DNA from: Isoetes taiwanensis
Lineage: Eukaryota; Streptophyta; Lycopodiopsida; Isoetales; Isoetaceae
NCBI GenBank assembly: GCA_021234155.1
Contig: JAJEKV010000028.1
Coordinates: forward strand, 12,974,134 to 13,038,133
Reading direction: 5' to 3'
DNA length: 64,000 nt
Below, one piece after another: positions 21,436 to 31,800 of this stretch (positions are counted from its first letter, which is position 1; each line of letters begins with the position of its first letter). The translations under genes were made by a program, and so were the position numbers. The notes under the pieces are model-generated. The model was not told the origin of the DNA, did not search any database, and saw nothing but the letters and a program-made list of their open reading frames with translations.

Positions 21436-22436
21436 CTATTTTCCAACTACTTCTGCTTCCATGTCATAACTTCGCTCTAGATTCACATCTTCATCGTTAC
21501 TCAATCTGGCTCTTTTATTGACAAGCCTTCCATTTCTAACTCTGACGAAACTACTCGCAGAAGGTGCATCAGAAGAAATGTCGATGGAGTACTGATTAGA
21601 TGTGGATGATAGCCCTCCCACCTCGAATCCGCTACTCATCAATACTTGCAATTCTTCATCCTTTATGTTGACTCTTGTAGCCACTGGCCAACTACCAGGT
21701 CTGCTAGGAGCACTGACTATACATTGGTTGAACAAAACAGTGGTTGAACAAAATCACATCATTTGTTCCTGCTCTCCATTACGATATCTTCTGATCCCAT
21801 AAAAAGAAGGGGCAACAGTAGATTTGTTCCCCTTGTTAATACGTGTTTGGCATTTACGACCAGTTTTTGAAACACGACCCATACATTTCACTTCACTTCC
21901 AACATACACGACTCATACATTTCAGGGAACTTCTATGACTCTAATTTGTGGACTGCCAAAATTTGTGACTCTACTATCCAGTTAGCCTGTGCTTCATCGG
22001 CCATGAATTTCCTAAATTCAGCTGCTGGAAAACCTTTGCCTTCCATCACCTTATTTAGTTTTTCCCAAAACAGTCTTTGTGCAATGTAATCTTCAGTTTT
22101 CATGTCACACAAGGCAATAGTCTGTAGAGACCTTATCCTACATGAAAGGAATTACAAAAATAAAATATACAACTTATTTTGGATCAAGATAAAAAGAAAC
22201 AACTTACTTTGGATCATAGACATGACACTCTAACTTGTCCAAGTCAGAATACGTTTCACATGATCAAAATGAACCCACATATGTTCCAAATCCCCACCTG
22301 GACGGTGTAGTTTGATGTTTCCTAGGCTAGGGGGAACTAGTGCTGGATGATATATTTTATGCTTGAAAGCATCGATAAATAGGTCTGTGGGGATAATAAC
22401 ACATCTTATGCCATGGGGAAAAATATGTCGAGACAA
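21436..22436 (-). pseudogene. DDE transposase-like fragments ('AQANW' family), broken
   Basis: Minus-strand coding at 22,436-22,230 reads VIIPTDLFIDAFKHKIYHPA, then PGGDLEHMWVHFDHVKRILT with a following W. After a ~90-base interruption it continues around 22,207-22,000 as CHVYDPK..., SLQTIALCDMKTEDYIAQRL, FWEKLNKVMEGKGFPAAEF and KFMADEAQANW. From memory, a similar order (CHVYD..., CDM..ED, LFWK.LN.VM, FMADSAQANW) occurs in transposase-like proteins of seed-free plants. A further frame at 21,735-21,436 (RPGSWPVATRVNIKDEELQV) may belong to the same protein after an insertion or stop. The interruption has splice-like edges but is not resolved. It is a remnant. Confidence 0.55.
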
Positions 22437-22545
22437 TAAAATAATGGTTTATTTAAACTATTTAAATGATGGCCTTATAGTGCTAGTCAGGCTCTGGGCC
22501 TACTTAGATTGTAAACACAAACGAAAAATTGCCCTCAAATCATGA

Positions 22546-23088
22546 AAATCTTATTGGGTCTTGAACACCAAGAATGAGATTTAGAGTTGAAAATTTTATT
22601 GGCCCTTTAATAGCCAGAATGAATATTATTGGGTCTCTAATAGTGGAAATGAGATTTAGAGGTGTATGAGTTAGGGAGATGGCATTTGAAAAGCAAAATT
22701 CAATTAACTTAGTTTTCACATGAAATGAGTGAGCAAAGAAGGAATAAGGGATCAACTTGCACATAATTACCAAAGATAGTTTCCCCATTTAGCTTCTTAG
22801 CCATAATCTATGTCCACAGAAAGAGGCCCAGATGGAGATCTAACACATCTAACACAGTTGTTTGCTTTTATTTCCGCTTCAAAATGATAAGTCTGCTCCA
22901 AACATTTAAACCAAGTTCGCTCTATAAAGCTGGGTTGTCTATTCTAAGCTCTGATTGAGCATGGGGCATGTGCTCCCAGGGAAATCTTCTGGACCCAACA
23001 TGCTTAGGCTGGCAACGTTAATGGTGAATTGAATAACACATTCTATGCCTTATATGATTAAATATGTTAAGGCATTAATTAAGTAATA
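22546..23088. other. Spacer without recognisable genes
   Basis: A short near-repeat ('attgggtc.tgaacacc/aatagc' with 'agaatgag/aatgagattta') occurs two to three times between 22,553 and 22,660. Nothing else is recognisable. Confidence 0.4.
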
Positions 23089-23225
23089 GGTAATGCACGC
23101 CCGGAAGAAATTCCGGGCTATAATTTTTGAGGCGGCGCACGAGCGGCGGAGCCGCGAGTGCGCCGCCGAGTCTGGCGGTGCCGCCGAAAAAATTATAGCC
23201 GGAATTTCGACCGGCGTGCATTACC
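23089..23225. mobile_element. GC-rich foldback MITE-like palindrome, 137 bp
   Basis: The termini are perfect inverted repeats (GGTAATGCACGC / GCGTGCATTACC). Pairing continues through GAAATTCCGGGCTATAATTT and a very GC-rich core (GCGGCGCACGAGCGGCGGAG). Almost the whole element folds on itself. The base composition is strikingly unlike the AT-rich flanks. No clear target duplication was found. Confidence 0.8.
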
Positions 23226-23228
23226 TTA

Positions 23229-23880
23229 CGTAATAAACGGGAGGAGAAATTACGTATGTTGAGCAGCTATGGTGGAAGCGTTCGTGGGCTATGGCAGAGG
23301 CCGATTCATTGCAGGGCACACCCTTTCCTATAAGGTAAGAACACATCAAGAAGAGCTCTGTTATGACGGGATGAAAAACGGGAAATAGAAGAATAGGGGA
23401 ACAGAAGAATAGAAACGGGGAATAGAAGAATAGGGGATGATTTTTCAATAGAAGAACAGAAGAATAGAAACGGGGAACAGAAGAATAGAAACGGGGAATA
23501 GAAGAATAGGGGAATAGAAGAATAGCAGGATGATTTTTCCGACAAAAACATTGGGAATCCGAGGTTTGTTGATGTATCCATTTGATACGGGCCTGTGGCC
23601 GGCAAAGAACTCTGCTGTGTCAAAAATAAGAAGCTGCCGCTGATGCTTAAGCTGAATCTTCCAGAAAAATGTAAGCGCCAGAGATTTTTCTGTCCTGAAG
23701 CTCGGCAGTATCAGACCCATTTCGGCCCTCCGACGCAACAGAACAAAAGATTAAACGCAATAGGGGAAAAAAAGGAATGGGGGATAAAACGAAGCGGCGC
23801 CGCTATGCACACAGCAGAACAAATTATGTGTTGTAAAATGCACAGAATTTTGCAGTAATTTCGACCTCCCGTTTATTACG
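23229..23880. mobile_element. 652-bp element with terminal inverted repeats
   Basis: The left end CGTAATAAACGGGAGGAGAA and the right end ...CCTCCCGTTTATTACG are inverted copies over ~25 bp, with one 2-bp difference. It lies directly beside the GC-rich foldback. The inside has an A/G minisatellite and no transposase. It is a non-autonomous DNA element of unassigned superfamily; the flanking bases do not give a convincing target duplication. Confidence 0.65.
23370..23535. repeat. A/G-rich minisatellite
   Basis: Repeated phrases GAATAGAAACGGGGAATAGA, GAATAGGGGAAC and GAACAGAAGAATAG alternate irregularly, about ten units of 14-16 bases, inside the TIR element. Confidence 0.8.
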
Positions 23881-24424
23881 ATATGTTTAAACCATTAAAA
23901 GGCAATGTGTTATGTCATTGGAATTAATGTTGAAGAACCATTGAGCTTAAATAGATGAGCACTCCAATATTGGGGCAAGCACCAGCGTGGCAGTAGCCAG
24001 AGATAGAAAACACCGCCAATTGGCTTCTATCAATTTGTTTTCTCTAACGGTCCACGGCGTGGTCTTGCCATGTTGGCAAGTAAATCCATGAAAGAGTGCA
24101 GGCCGGAGACATCAGAATTGGCTCCGCGACATCCGCCATAGCCCCCACAGAATCCTGGTTCAATTCAAGCTCCTGGGCTGTGTATTTGGCCCTCGATTTC
24201 TCTGCCTCTGCATTTCCATGTTATATTTACCTTTCCAAAACATCGAACCCTTTTCTGATACATCTGAAACATAGAACCCTTTTTTGGCTTTTCTCATAGG
24301 AGAGCTTAGAGCCGGGCTTCCAATATCCGGTTTAAATCATGCTCCCTACACAAACCGCCCTTAGATCCGGCTCCGGCTTCAAGCACTGTAAGTATTGCTA
24401 TTTGTTTTTTATTTGAATTAAGTA

Positions 24425-25050
24425 GGGGACGGCGCCGTTGCCCTTGTATAATCTCTCAGGAAGACTTAGAATGTGATTGATTCCAAGGGGATGGCACCGT
24501 TGCCATATTTTGTATCAGATTTCAAATCCAGAAATGGCAGCCGTTGCTTCAGTTTTATATTCTTGTGGAACATATTGGCTTATTCTATCACATTTGATTA
24601 TAGATTTTATCTCGATTCAAATGCCAGCAAATGCAAGGGGACGGCACCGTTGCATTATAATTTATCTGATTTTAAATCCGGAAATGACAGCTGTTGCTTA
24701 ACATATTATCTTATGCTAGCACATTTCATTCAAGATAACAGCCGTTTCAAATCACGGTACTGCCAGCCAATACAAGGGGACACATTTGATTCAAGATAAC
24801 AGCCATTTCAAATCACGGTACTGCCAGCCAATACAAGGGGACGGCACCGTTGCAGAAGATTTGATTGAATCCAAGAACATATTAAATGTTCATTTTCGGA
24901 GCTTGTGGCATTGGTCATGGAGCGCCTGGCATAGGTCATCGACGAAGTACTGTTCAAATATGCTGACATTAATAGGGGACGGCACCGTTGCCTTATTTTT
25001 AGTCTGTGGAAGTTCTGATATGTGTTTCAACCCAAGGGGATGGCACCGTT
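24425..25050 (+). repeat. Six dispersed copies of GGGGACGGCACCGTTGCC
   Basis: The motif GGGGAYGGCRCCGTTGCC or close variants occurs near 24,425, 24,487, 24,637, 24,838, 24,974 and 25,036, with a half copy (AAGGGGACACATTTG) at 24,775. Between motifs a second phrase recurs, GAAATG[G/A]CAG[C/T]CGTTGCTT or similar, with CACATTTGATT and AACATATTG. This indicates a degenerate ~100-200-bp repeat unit. The array lies just upstream of the DGNHR pseudogene. Confidence 0.8.
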
Positions 25051-25253
25051 CAGATTGTAAATCCGTTGCTCTACCGGAAATGACAGTCGTTCCTGTAGTT
25101 TTGTCTTCTTCCAAGAACATATTGTCCTATTCTGTTCCAGAACACACAATGTTAAACAGAAATTTTGTCCATGTTAAACAAAAATTTTGTCCCTTGTCAC
25201 TAATCAAATGAATTGTGTACATCTTAACTTATGTTGTATTTCTTGTAGTGTGG

Positions 25254-26105
25254 CCTCTGTTATGGTAGAAGCAAGGAACAATCAACCAGATTTGCAGTCT
25301 ACTAGACTCGTCACTCCTAAAAGAAAGCTAAGAGGTCGTCAGACACATCGAAGTTTTGCCATGTCATTTGAATCTACTGCCAGTAGAGACAATAGAAGGG
25401 CCTGCAGATACGATAATTAACATAGACAAAAAGGCAGAAAATATTGCTATGCCATTGGATGACAGTACATTTGTTATGGAAGAAGAAGAGGGAGCAGCAC
25501 TTATTGAGAAATATAACAATGCCACAGATAATACTAAAGTAAACAGAAAAGAAAAAGGACAGAAAAAAGGGCAAAGTTTAGGATCTGATGATGATGTTCT
25601 TGGTGACTTATCTGCGTCTTTTACTGTGGAAGTGATTTCAGAAACCTTGGATGCACTAGCATTAAATAGGGATACAGAACCACCCATGATTCCATTATGT
25701 CGGATTAGGATAAATGAGGAGGTCTGCAAAGTGGGTTCAAGAGCGCAAATGCTAAGAGATACCTTCAGACAGGCAAGGGGAACTTCATTTTATCTATGGC
25801 TACCGCAAAAGGTGATGTTATTCCAGTGACTGATGAGGACATTGATGGTTGGGACCCGTATTGGCAAGAAGTGAATAAGGCATTTGAATAGTCATTGGTA
25901 CATAACAAGGACTGGTCAGATTTGCGTGGTAGAATGTTTCTTTGCTGGGATGGCAACCATTGAACTGAGGCATGGATGTCTGAAATCAACGATACATACA
26001 AACATGTCAAATCCAAACATATTTGTGTTCATGCTGATTTTATAAACATCGACGAGCCGAACGAGACAACACTAGTTGCTGCAATGAACAGAATAAACTT
26101 GTGAG
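25254..26105 (+). pseudogene. DGNHR-motif (ParB/Srx-fold-like) gene, broken
   Basis: The reading is split across frames. A basic start (TPKRKLRGRQTHRSFAMSFE) is followed by a frameshift, then DDSTFVMEEEEGAALIEKYN, a K-rich stretch and GDLSASFTVEVISETLDALA. Next comes MIPLCRIRINEEVCKVGSRA, reminiscent of the ParB/sulfiredoxin entry motif, and a second frameshift near 25,790. It ends with VTDEDIDGWDPYWQEVNKAF, a stop, SDLRGRMFLCWDGNH, a stop, then TEAWMSEINDTYKHVKS. The second stop is TGA where the family has R (CGA) in DGNHR, a C-to-T change typical of methylated DNA decay. A GTGAGT at 26,101 looks like an intron donor. Similar DGNHR proteins exist in seed-free plants to my recollection; function unknown. 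Confidence 0.6.
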
Positions 26106-26109
26106 TTTT

Positions 26110-26700
26110 TTAGCTTTTCTATTCTTATATGGAAATCATTCTTGCTCACTTGCAGAAATTGCTTGTTGTAGACTGAACGAGATTGGTGTTGTTCGTACAA
26201 GTCCACAGTGTTGTCCTCAATGTCAAGTATTGAGCAAAAAGTAAAGAAACGGAAACGATACATCGATGACGAGGCACAAGAAGATACTTGATCTGAAAAT
26301 ATAAAATATATCTGTCATTTATACATTGGGTTTAGTCTCTAAAATTATTGCAGGGACATAAATTACTATGCTATTCAGATTTTCTAGCAATTGCTTACCT
26401 TTCAATGGGAGATTTGGGTTTACTGATGCTTGTTCCCTCGCATTGAATAAGATCGAGATTCTTTGTGGGCCACATGAAGAATTTAATCAACAGATAATGG
26501 GCTAAACAATCTACTCACAAAGATAAAACAATCTATTCAAAGATAAAATTGAATAGACTAGAACAATGTTCATATCAATATTCATAGCTTGAATATTACA
26601 TTCTCAACTTCAAACATTTGGATAGACTAGAATAATGTTCTTATCACTATTCACAACTTAAATATAACCTCCACAACTTCAAACATTATTACAGACCTTA
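26110..26700. other. AT-rich spacer, possibly the pseudogene's intron and next exon
   Basis: A TTGCAG at about 26,150 could be the acceptor pairing with the donor at 26,101, followed by a short degraded frame. The rest is AT-rich without a feature. Confidence 0.35.
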
Positions 26701-26702
26701 GA

Positions 26703-26757
26703 ATTGCTACAGTACTTTTACTGTAGCAATGGTATTGACCAAGCTACTGTAGCTTGG
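26703..26757. repeat. Two adjacent perfect palindromes
   Basis: ATTGCTACAGTA, loop CTTT, TACTGTAGCAAT (26,703-26,730) is followed by CCAAGCTACTGTAGCTTGG (26,739-26,757). Both share the core GCTAC.GTAGC. They could be operator-like or a foldback remnant. Confidence 0.75.
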
Positions 26758-26759
26758 TT

Positions 26760-28264
26760 GACTGAGGCTTCGCAGGTCCAGGCGATTGATCGGATCTCCT
26801 CCTTAACACCTGCATTCACAGATTATTTCACCGATACCACTTCAATCCTTCTTTATTATTTTATAGTTCTAGATCCGGCCGCTGAGACGAACCGATCGAG
26901 CCATCCTATTCCTGAAATTCTTAATCTGGTACTTTGAATATATTTCCCCCTCAAACGGATATTAGATGTCGATATTGAGCTCGATTACTATAAACAATTT
27001 GTGTACCCCTTAGACCATGGTCTGGTCTAGCCCTTAGCAATATGTTGTCTTCAACAATAATATAGGTTAAGCATTTCTTAACCTCAAGTTCATCTCACCA
27101 ATAAGCAACCATCAACTTCAAGTTCAGATCACCAAGTTCCATGCAATATACAATTATAACATGACTTTCTAGGTATAACTCTCCAATTCTTCTTTGTTAT
27201 ATTATTTCATGTTGTTATTATCTAGATACCAACGTTGTTCTATGATTGGGTTGCTTAAGTCTACGGTGCAAGATGTTGTACCTTTTGGAGGCAAACATTG
27301 TATCCTGTCGATTCTTGGAATATTAAGAATATTCCATAAAAACTCAAAAAACATGTTTCAAAAAAACCTAAAAAAAAGTTCCCCCGTAAGACTTGACCCC
27401 CACCTGGAAATACTTTGCTCCTTCTCCTTGGTTCAATTCTGATGAATCTGGTGTAAGCACATCCTCCACAACAAAAAAGGCTTCTTTCCCATAGAAAACT
27501 CCTTCCCAAGAAATCTAGAGTAATATTGATGCGCTTATATAATCATGCATATATTCCTAGCGCATAATCATTTATTTCACCATTGAAAATGCACCTTATA
27601 TAATGGCAGCATTACTTACATCTTCATGTTGGTGCTAAGTTGCTAGGTCCATTACATTTTCAATCCCAACCATTCAAAATGGCACATCAAGCGGCATCAA
27701 CTGACATATATCACCAACCCATCTCCAAAGGGTTTGCCATTCAGGCAACCCAAAAAAAATGTTGACTTGTACAAAACGAATCATTTCCAAGTATATTGGC
27801 AGAATATACCAGAAGCTTGACCCTCCAGAACAGGGAAGACGGGTCGCCAAAATTGGATTGATGCTGCCATGTGGCAGTCCTCTACACTCCAAATGGAAAT
27901 AAGGGCTGCAATTCTGCTCATCCAGTAAGAACAGCTGCAGTGATCAGTAGAAACATCGATTGATCCGGTGAAGAATAGGGCAGGCTCCAACGATTGATCC
28001 GGTGAAGAATAAGGACGCCTAGTGGCGTGACATTAAAACTACTATCACCTCTTCCATGTTGTGGAGGGAAGGAGATTGGTCCCCCCTTCCACAAGGATAG
28101 GGGACTCGCTCCCAGTTATTGCTGGTCGCGAGGCTCCGTGTGTCCACCGCGGAAGGGGTCCCAACATATGAAACAAGGGTTTTGCCCCCACAAAAGGCAA
28201 ATTTATAGCTAACCTGAATTCAAGGCGGCAGAAAATTGCCACAGTCCACCCATAGCTATTCCAC
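26760..28264. other. Repeat-poor spacer with a SINE 3' end and a small duplication
   Basis: No gene is supported. At 28,020-28,045 CTAGTGGCGTGACATTAAAA matches the SINE 3' end seen at 18,300. At about 28,239-28,279 the phrase CCACAGTCCACCCATAGC is repeated in tandem. A stretch around 27,340-27,420 resembles, in complement, 20,690-20,760 (A/T-run followed by 'gtaagacttg'), suggesting an unnamed short repeat. Confidence 0.45.
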
Positions 28265-28639
28265 AGTCCACCCATAGCGTTGACAATGGGGATCTACTAG
28301 AAACCCCATCAGAAAGGGAAATATATGACACTCTTAAAATGATGGAGCATGGGAAGAGCCCAGGACCTGATGGACTGCCCCCTGAATTTTATGTTCATTA
28401 TACTGTAAAGAAAGACATTATTACTTTGGTAAAAGGAGCATGGGAAGCCCAGAATTTACATCCTTCAATTAATGCTGGTTTGATCTCTGATACCTAAGAT
28501 AGAGAATCCAAGTAAATTTAATGAGTGGAGACCAATATCGCTCACCAACACCACATACAAGTTAATTGTCAAAATCATGGCAGAAAAGCTTAAACGGCTT
28601 TTTAATGGAAGTTATAGATCCTTTGCAGTCTGGCTTCTT
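28265..28639 (+). pseudogene. LINE reverse transcriptase fragment (N-terminal RT motifs)
   Basis: Plus-strand coding reads EREIYDTLKMMEHGKSPGPD then GLPPEFYVHY (the LINE 'SPGPDG.P.EFY' motif). After a frame change it reads PSKFNEWRPISLTNTTYKLI then VKIMAEKLKRL (the 'RPISL.N..YK...K..A.RL' motif), and then EVIDPLQSGFF. It is cut right after the 'QSGF' motif by the start of repeat copy A at 28,640. It is a dead fragment of an L1-type LINE, different from the LINE at 36-42.5 kb. Confidence 0.88.
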
Positions 28640-30989
28640 TACTTCTGATTTAGCTATTATTTAGGCTAAAACCTTTTTCTGTATTGCTAGGCAGATCTAT
28701 TTGAATAACTGTAAAGCATGATGAACATGCTTGGCTTAGTCATATTCAAAAAAACAGGAAATGACCGACATTAAGCAATGTCATGTAGATATGTAAGAGT
28801 AGCATCAAGTCAATTATATGTGACAAACACTTTGATCCAAATAGGAGACCCCTTGAATAAAATTATAACAGGGATATGGGTGGCCAGAAAGAATACATAA
28901 GTGGAAACTATGTAAACTGCTATTGTAAAAAATGACCATCATGCATAGCTTTAAGAAATTCTATCTTGGTAAAAGTATTTATGAACTTAGTGTATCTTAC
29001 ATATATGAAAAATCCATAATCATAGAAACAATTTTAACAAAATATCTTACTGCCAGTAATCAACAGAATGACAGTAAAAAGGATATTGAATGTAACTCTT
29101 GTTTGAACAATACTTAGAACAATTTTACAGCCAAGATACTTACAGGAGTTTTTGAATTTAATCCAATAAGACAAAATAGATGTACATTTCATGAAGAATA
29201 CATGTGAACTCCAAACAATGAGCAAGAAGTTTGGTTACCTGCATGCCAACCATTCAATTATTAGCCTAAGAAGGGTAAAATCAAAAGGACATGCAGGTAA
29301 GCTATAAACTTCTTGGGTTTACCACCCTTCACATCGAAGGAGTTCCCCAATTGGCATAAGAAAAAAATGCAAGACAAGAATGTTAGCAGGTGATGTTTTG
29401 CATTTATGTGGCTTCCATGACAGCTCCACCACAGCTGGCCAGTGCCCTATTGTGAAGTCTCATGGTAGGATTAAAGCATTATGGAGGATAAACACTGTTA
29501 AATGACATCTTACATTCTTACCAACAACCTTGATCAGCCTATCAAAGCATGACAAGATGACAAGTATGACATGGCCGCATATGAAATCAGCTTATATTTA
29601 AAGGACTCATGAAGGCAAAAAATCAGCCACTTATAGCCTTCACAAGATTACTGATCAACTTATAGACAATAGGCACATACTTTTAATCAAAGTTAGATTG
29701 ACTAGAATAGAGGGCTCAGCAATATTCCTTAACTTAAACTCTATTGAATTTCAAGTAAGAATAGCCAGCATATGCAATCAAAACCTATTTATTAGATGCT
29801 TATACTAATAGATAAGCTAAAGTCAAGCATATAAATGTTGCAGCCATCATTTAGGCTAAAGCATTTCCTGCATTTAAGTATTTCCTGCATTGTAAGCTAG
29901 GTCAGCATATGATTTCTATAAATACAAGTGCACCCAAACAATTAAGAGTCCAGGAATAATTTAATAGGCTTGGGGTAGATAATAACATATCAGTGAATTT
30001 CTAACCATATCAGATCTTATCAAGCATTAAAAGAGCTACTCCTAATGAGGATAAAACCTGATGGGCTTGATTTGAAGGTGTATTTTCAGCATCTTGCTCC
30101 ACGATGTCCTTGCCATTGCCTAGATCTTGACTACTTTCTTTGTTCTGCATGGGAATAGCATCTGCCTCATTGCCTTTCTCAGGAAGGCAGCCTTCTTGAT
30201 TACCCTGCTCCCATTCAGATGTAGGGGCAATGCTTGCCTTTGTGGTGGATCCTTCAGCCATATTGATCACATTGGCTGGCTTGTGAAACTGGTAGAGCTT
30301 TTTGACTTTAGAAGATTTAGCTCTTTCCATTCTCTTCCTTGTGGCCATGCCCAGATCTCATTTCTTTCTTGTCATGCTATCGAACTACCAGGAGGTGACT
30401 AGAAAGCATGTGCAGCCAGAATTTGGACATCTTCCCTATTTATCTGGAGAAGTATTATCCATTTTCTAAATTCAAGCCCTTGCTACCGACTGTGTTACTT
30501 TACATGGGAGGCCAAAACCGTAAGGTCTGCTATTCTTAACTGTAAACTGAACCTACAAATATGTGTCAAGCATGCAAGGATCATACCTACATGGCCGAGC
30601 TACTTGCAGGTAATCCAGGTTGGATTCACGGCATAGGACGCATCCGGCCCTTATCCGGATTTTTTGTAACCCTAATATTTTTGCTGTATCCATTTTGTAC
30701 GTGGATCTACTTAAGTGACAAATATTTTAAGTCCACATATTAAATATTTTAGCAAGAGGAGGTTGATAGCAAACCTCACTGGTTCAATTATACTATCAAG
30801 CTCAAGTGTAAGACATCTGTCAATAAGTAGCATAATTTTCACAATGATGAAGCTATGCATGTGTATTTTATGCAGAGCATTTGGGGACATATCCAGTTTA
30901 CGTATCGGATCTATTTGACAGAGTGTTACTTGCATAAGCTGCTGCATGCATATGTTAAGCAATATCATATCTTTTGTCTATATGATTAT
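28640..30989 (+). repeat. Unknown A-tailed repeat, copy A (main part)
   Basis: The sequence from TACTTCTGATTTAGCT onwards is duplicated, at a few percent divergence, at 53,958-54,579 plus 60,132-61,903. The copy continues after the copia insertion at 43,343-43,388 and ends in an A-rich tail (GAAATAATAAAAAAAC). The full length is about 2.4 kb. The A-rich 3' end suggests retroposition, but no RT and no convincing target duplication are visible. The family is not recognised. Confidence 0.8.
30010..30348 (-). CDS. Small unrecognised open frame of the A-tailed repeat, copy A
   Basis: A 112-codon minus-strand frame. It has a basic start (MATRKRMERAKSSKVKKLYQ), a serine/threonine- and glutamate-rich middle (STTKASIAPTSEWEQGNQEG) and ends LSSLGVALLMLDKI. 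Copy B carries the same frame at 61,137-60,877 with a frameshift before the second methionine, and the two agree in most residues. That may reflect recent duplication rather than selection. The family is not recognised; it could be a nuclear-localised or gag-like peptide or the end of a captured exon. Confidence 0.35.
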   Translation of the reverse strand: MATRKRMERAKSSKVKKLYQFHKPANVINMAEGSTTKASIAPTSEWEQGNQEGCLPEKGNEADAIPMQNKESSQDLGNGKDIVEQDAENTPSNQAHQVLSSLGVALLMLDKI

Positions 30990-31765
30990 TGTTAGTACTT
31001 TAGAGTCAAGCTTAAAACCAAAAACTCTTCTTAGAGCAAAACTAGCATTGTCTCAGAATGACCTATCATTCCATCATGACATTAATTTCAAAATGTCAAT
31101 TAGCACATCATATTGTCAATGAAACAATCAACCTTATAGAATAGTCACCATAAGGACTTAGACTATTTTATTACTCAATAAACCAATGGTTGCAACTAAT
31201 AAACCATGATCAAATATTAAGCAGTAATAGTTTCGATGCCTTTCACTTACGAAAACCTTTTATTCTATTGTCTTCAATATTTCTGCTCCTTGTTCGACCG
31301 TCGACCACTTGTTTCCCAAAGCAACGAATACCCTATGTGTTTCTCCTTAATTTAATCTTTTGCGGTCCGTGGTGATGCGCATCGCCAAACATCTTCCGGG
31401 ATTGGATAACCTGCTTGCTCAATCTGTATTGGACCGATTTGATTTGAACCGAAAGTGGCTCCAAGCATCCCGTTCAAAGATTCGGGATATTCGCCATTTT
31501 CAGTTCAATGGTTTCATAACTTCAATAGTTAACTAATAACCATATGAACTTAAAATATTCTTAGGTCAACTATTGAACCTAGAAACTTCTTCAAACATCA
31601 AGTTCAATCAGTAAATCTTACATAATACAAGATACTTGTGCTTGCAACCATGACTTCAAAGATCAAATTGTCTTCTTGTCTTCTCCAATATATACGAGAT
31701 GTTTTTCGTGATCTTTCACTTGCATGAATAATATAATGAGACAAATTTTGACATGAACTCCAACA
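30990..31765 (-). repeat. 3' LTR of the second copia element
   Basis: It begins TGTTAGTACTTTAGAGTCAA and ends GACATGAACTCCAACA (776 bp), matching 42,571-43,342. It is preceded on the minus strand by the polypurine tract GAAAGGGGAA. Confidence 0.95.
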
Positions 31766-31776
31766 TTCCCCTTTCA
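31766..31776 (-). other. Polypurine tract of the second copia element
   Basis: Plus-strand TTCCCCTTTCA reads TGAAAGGGGAA on the minus strand, directly before the 3' LTR. Confidence 0.85.
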
Positions 31777-31800
31777 TGTCACAAATTTATATCTCGCAAT

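Noticed and set aside
23370-23535. CRISPR-like array
   Set aside because: Units of 14-16 bases vary irregularly with no spacers. It is an A/G minisatellite inside a TIR element.
24425-25050. CRISPR-like array of 18-base repeats
   Set aside because: Spacing varies from ~60 to ~200 bases and the intervals are related to each other. It is a degenerate repeat in a plant nuclear context.
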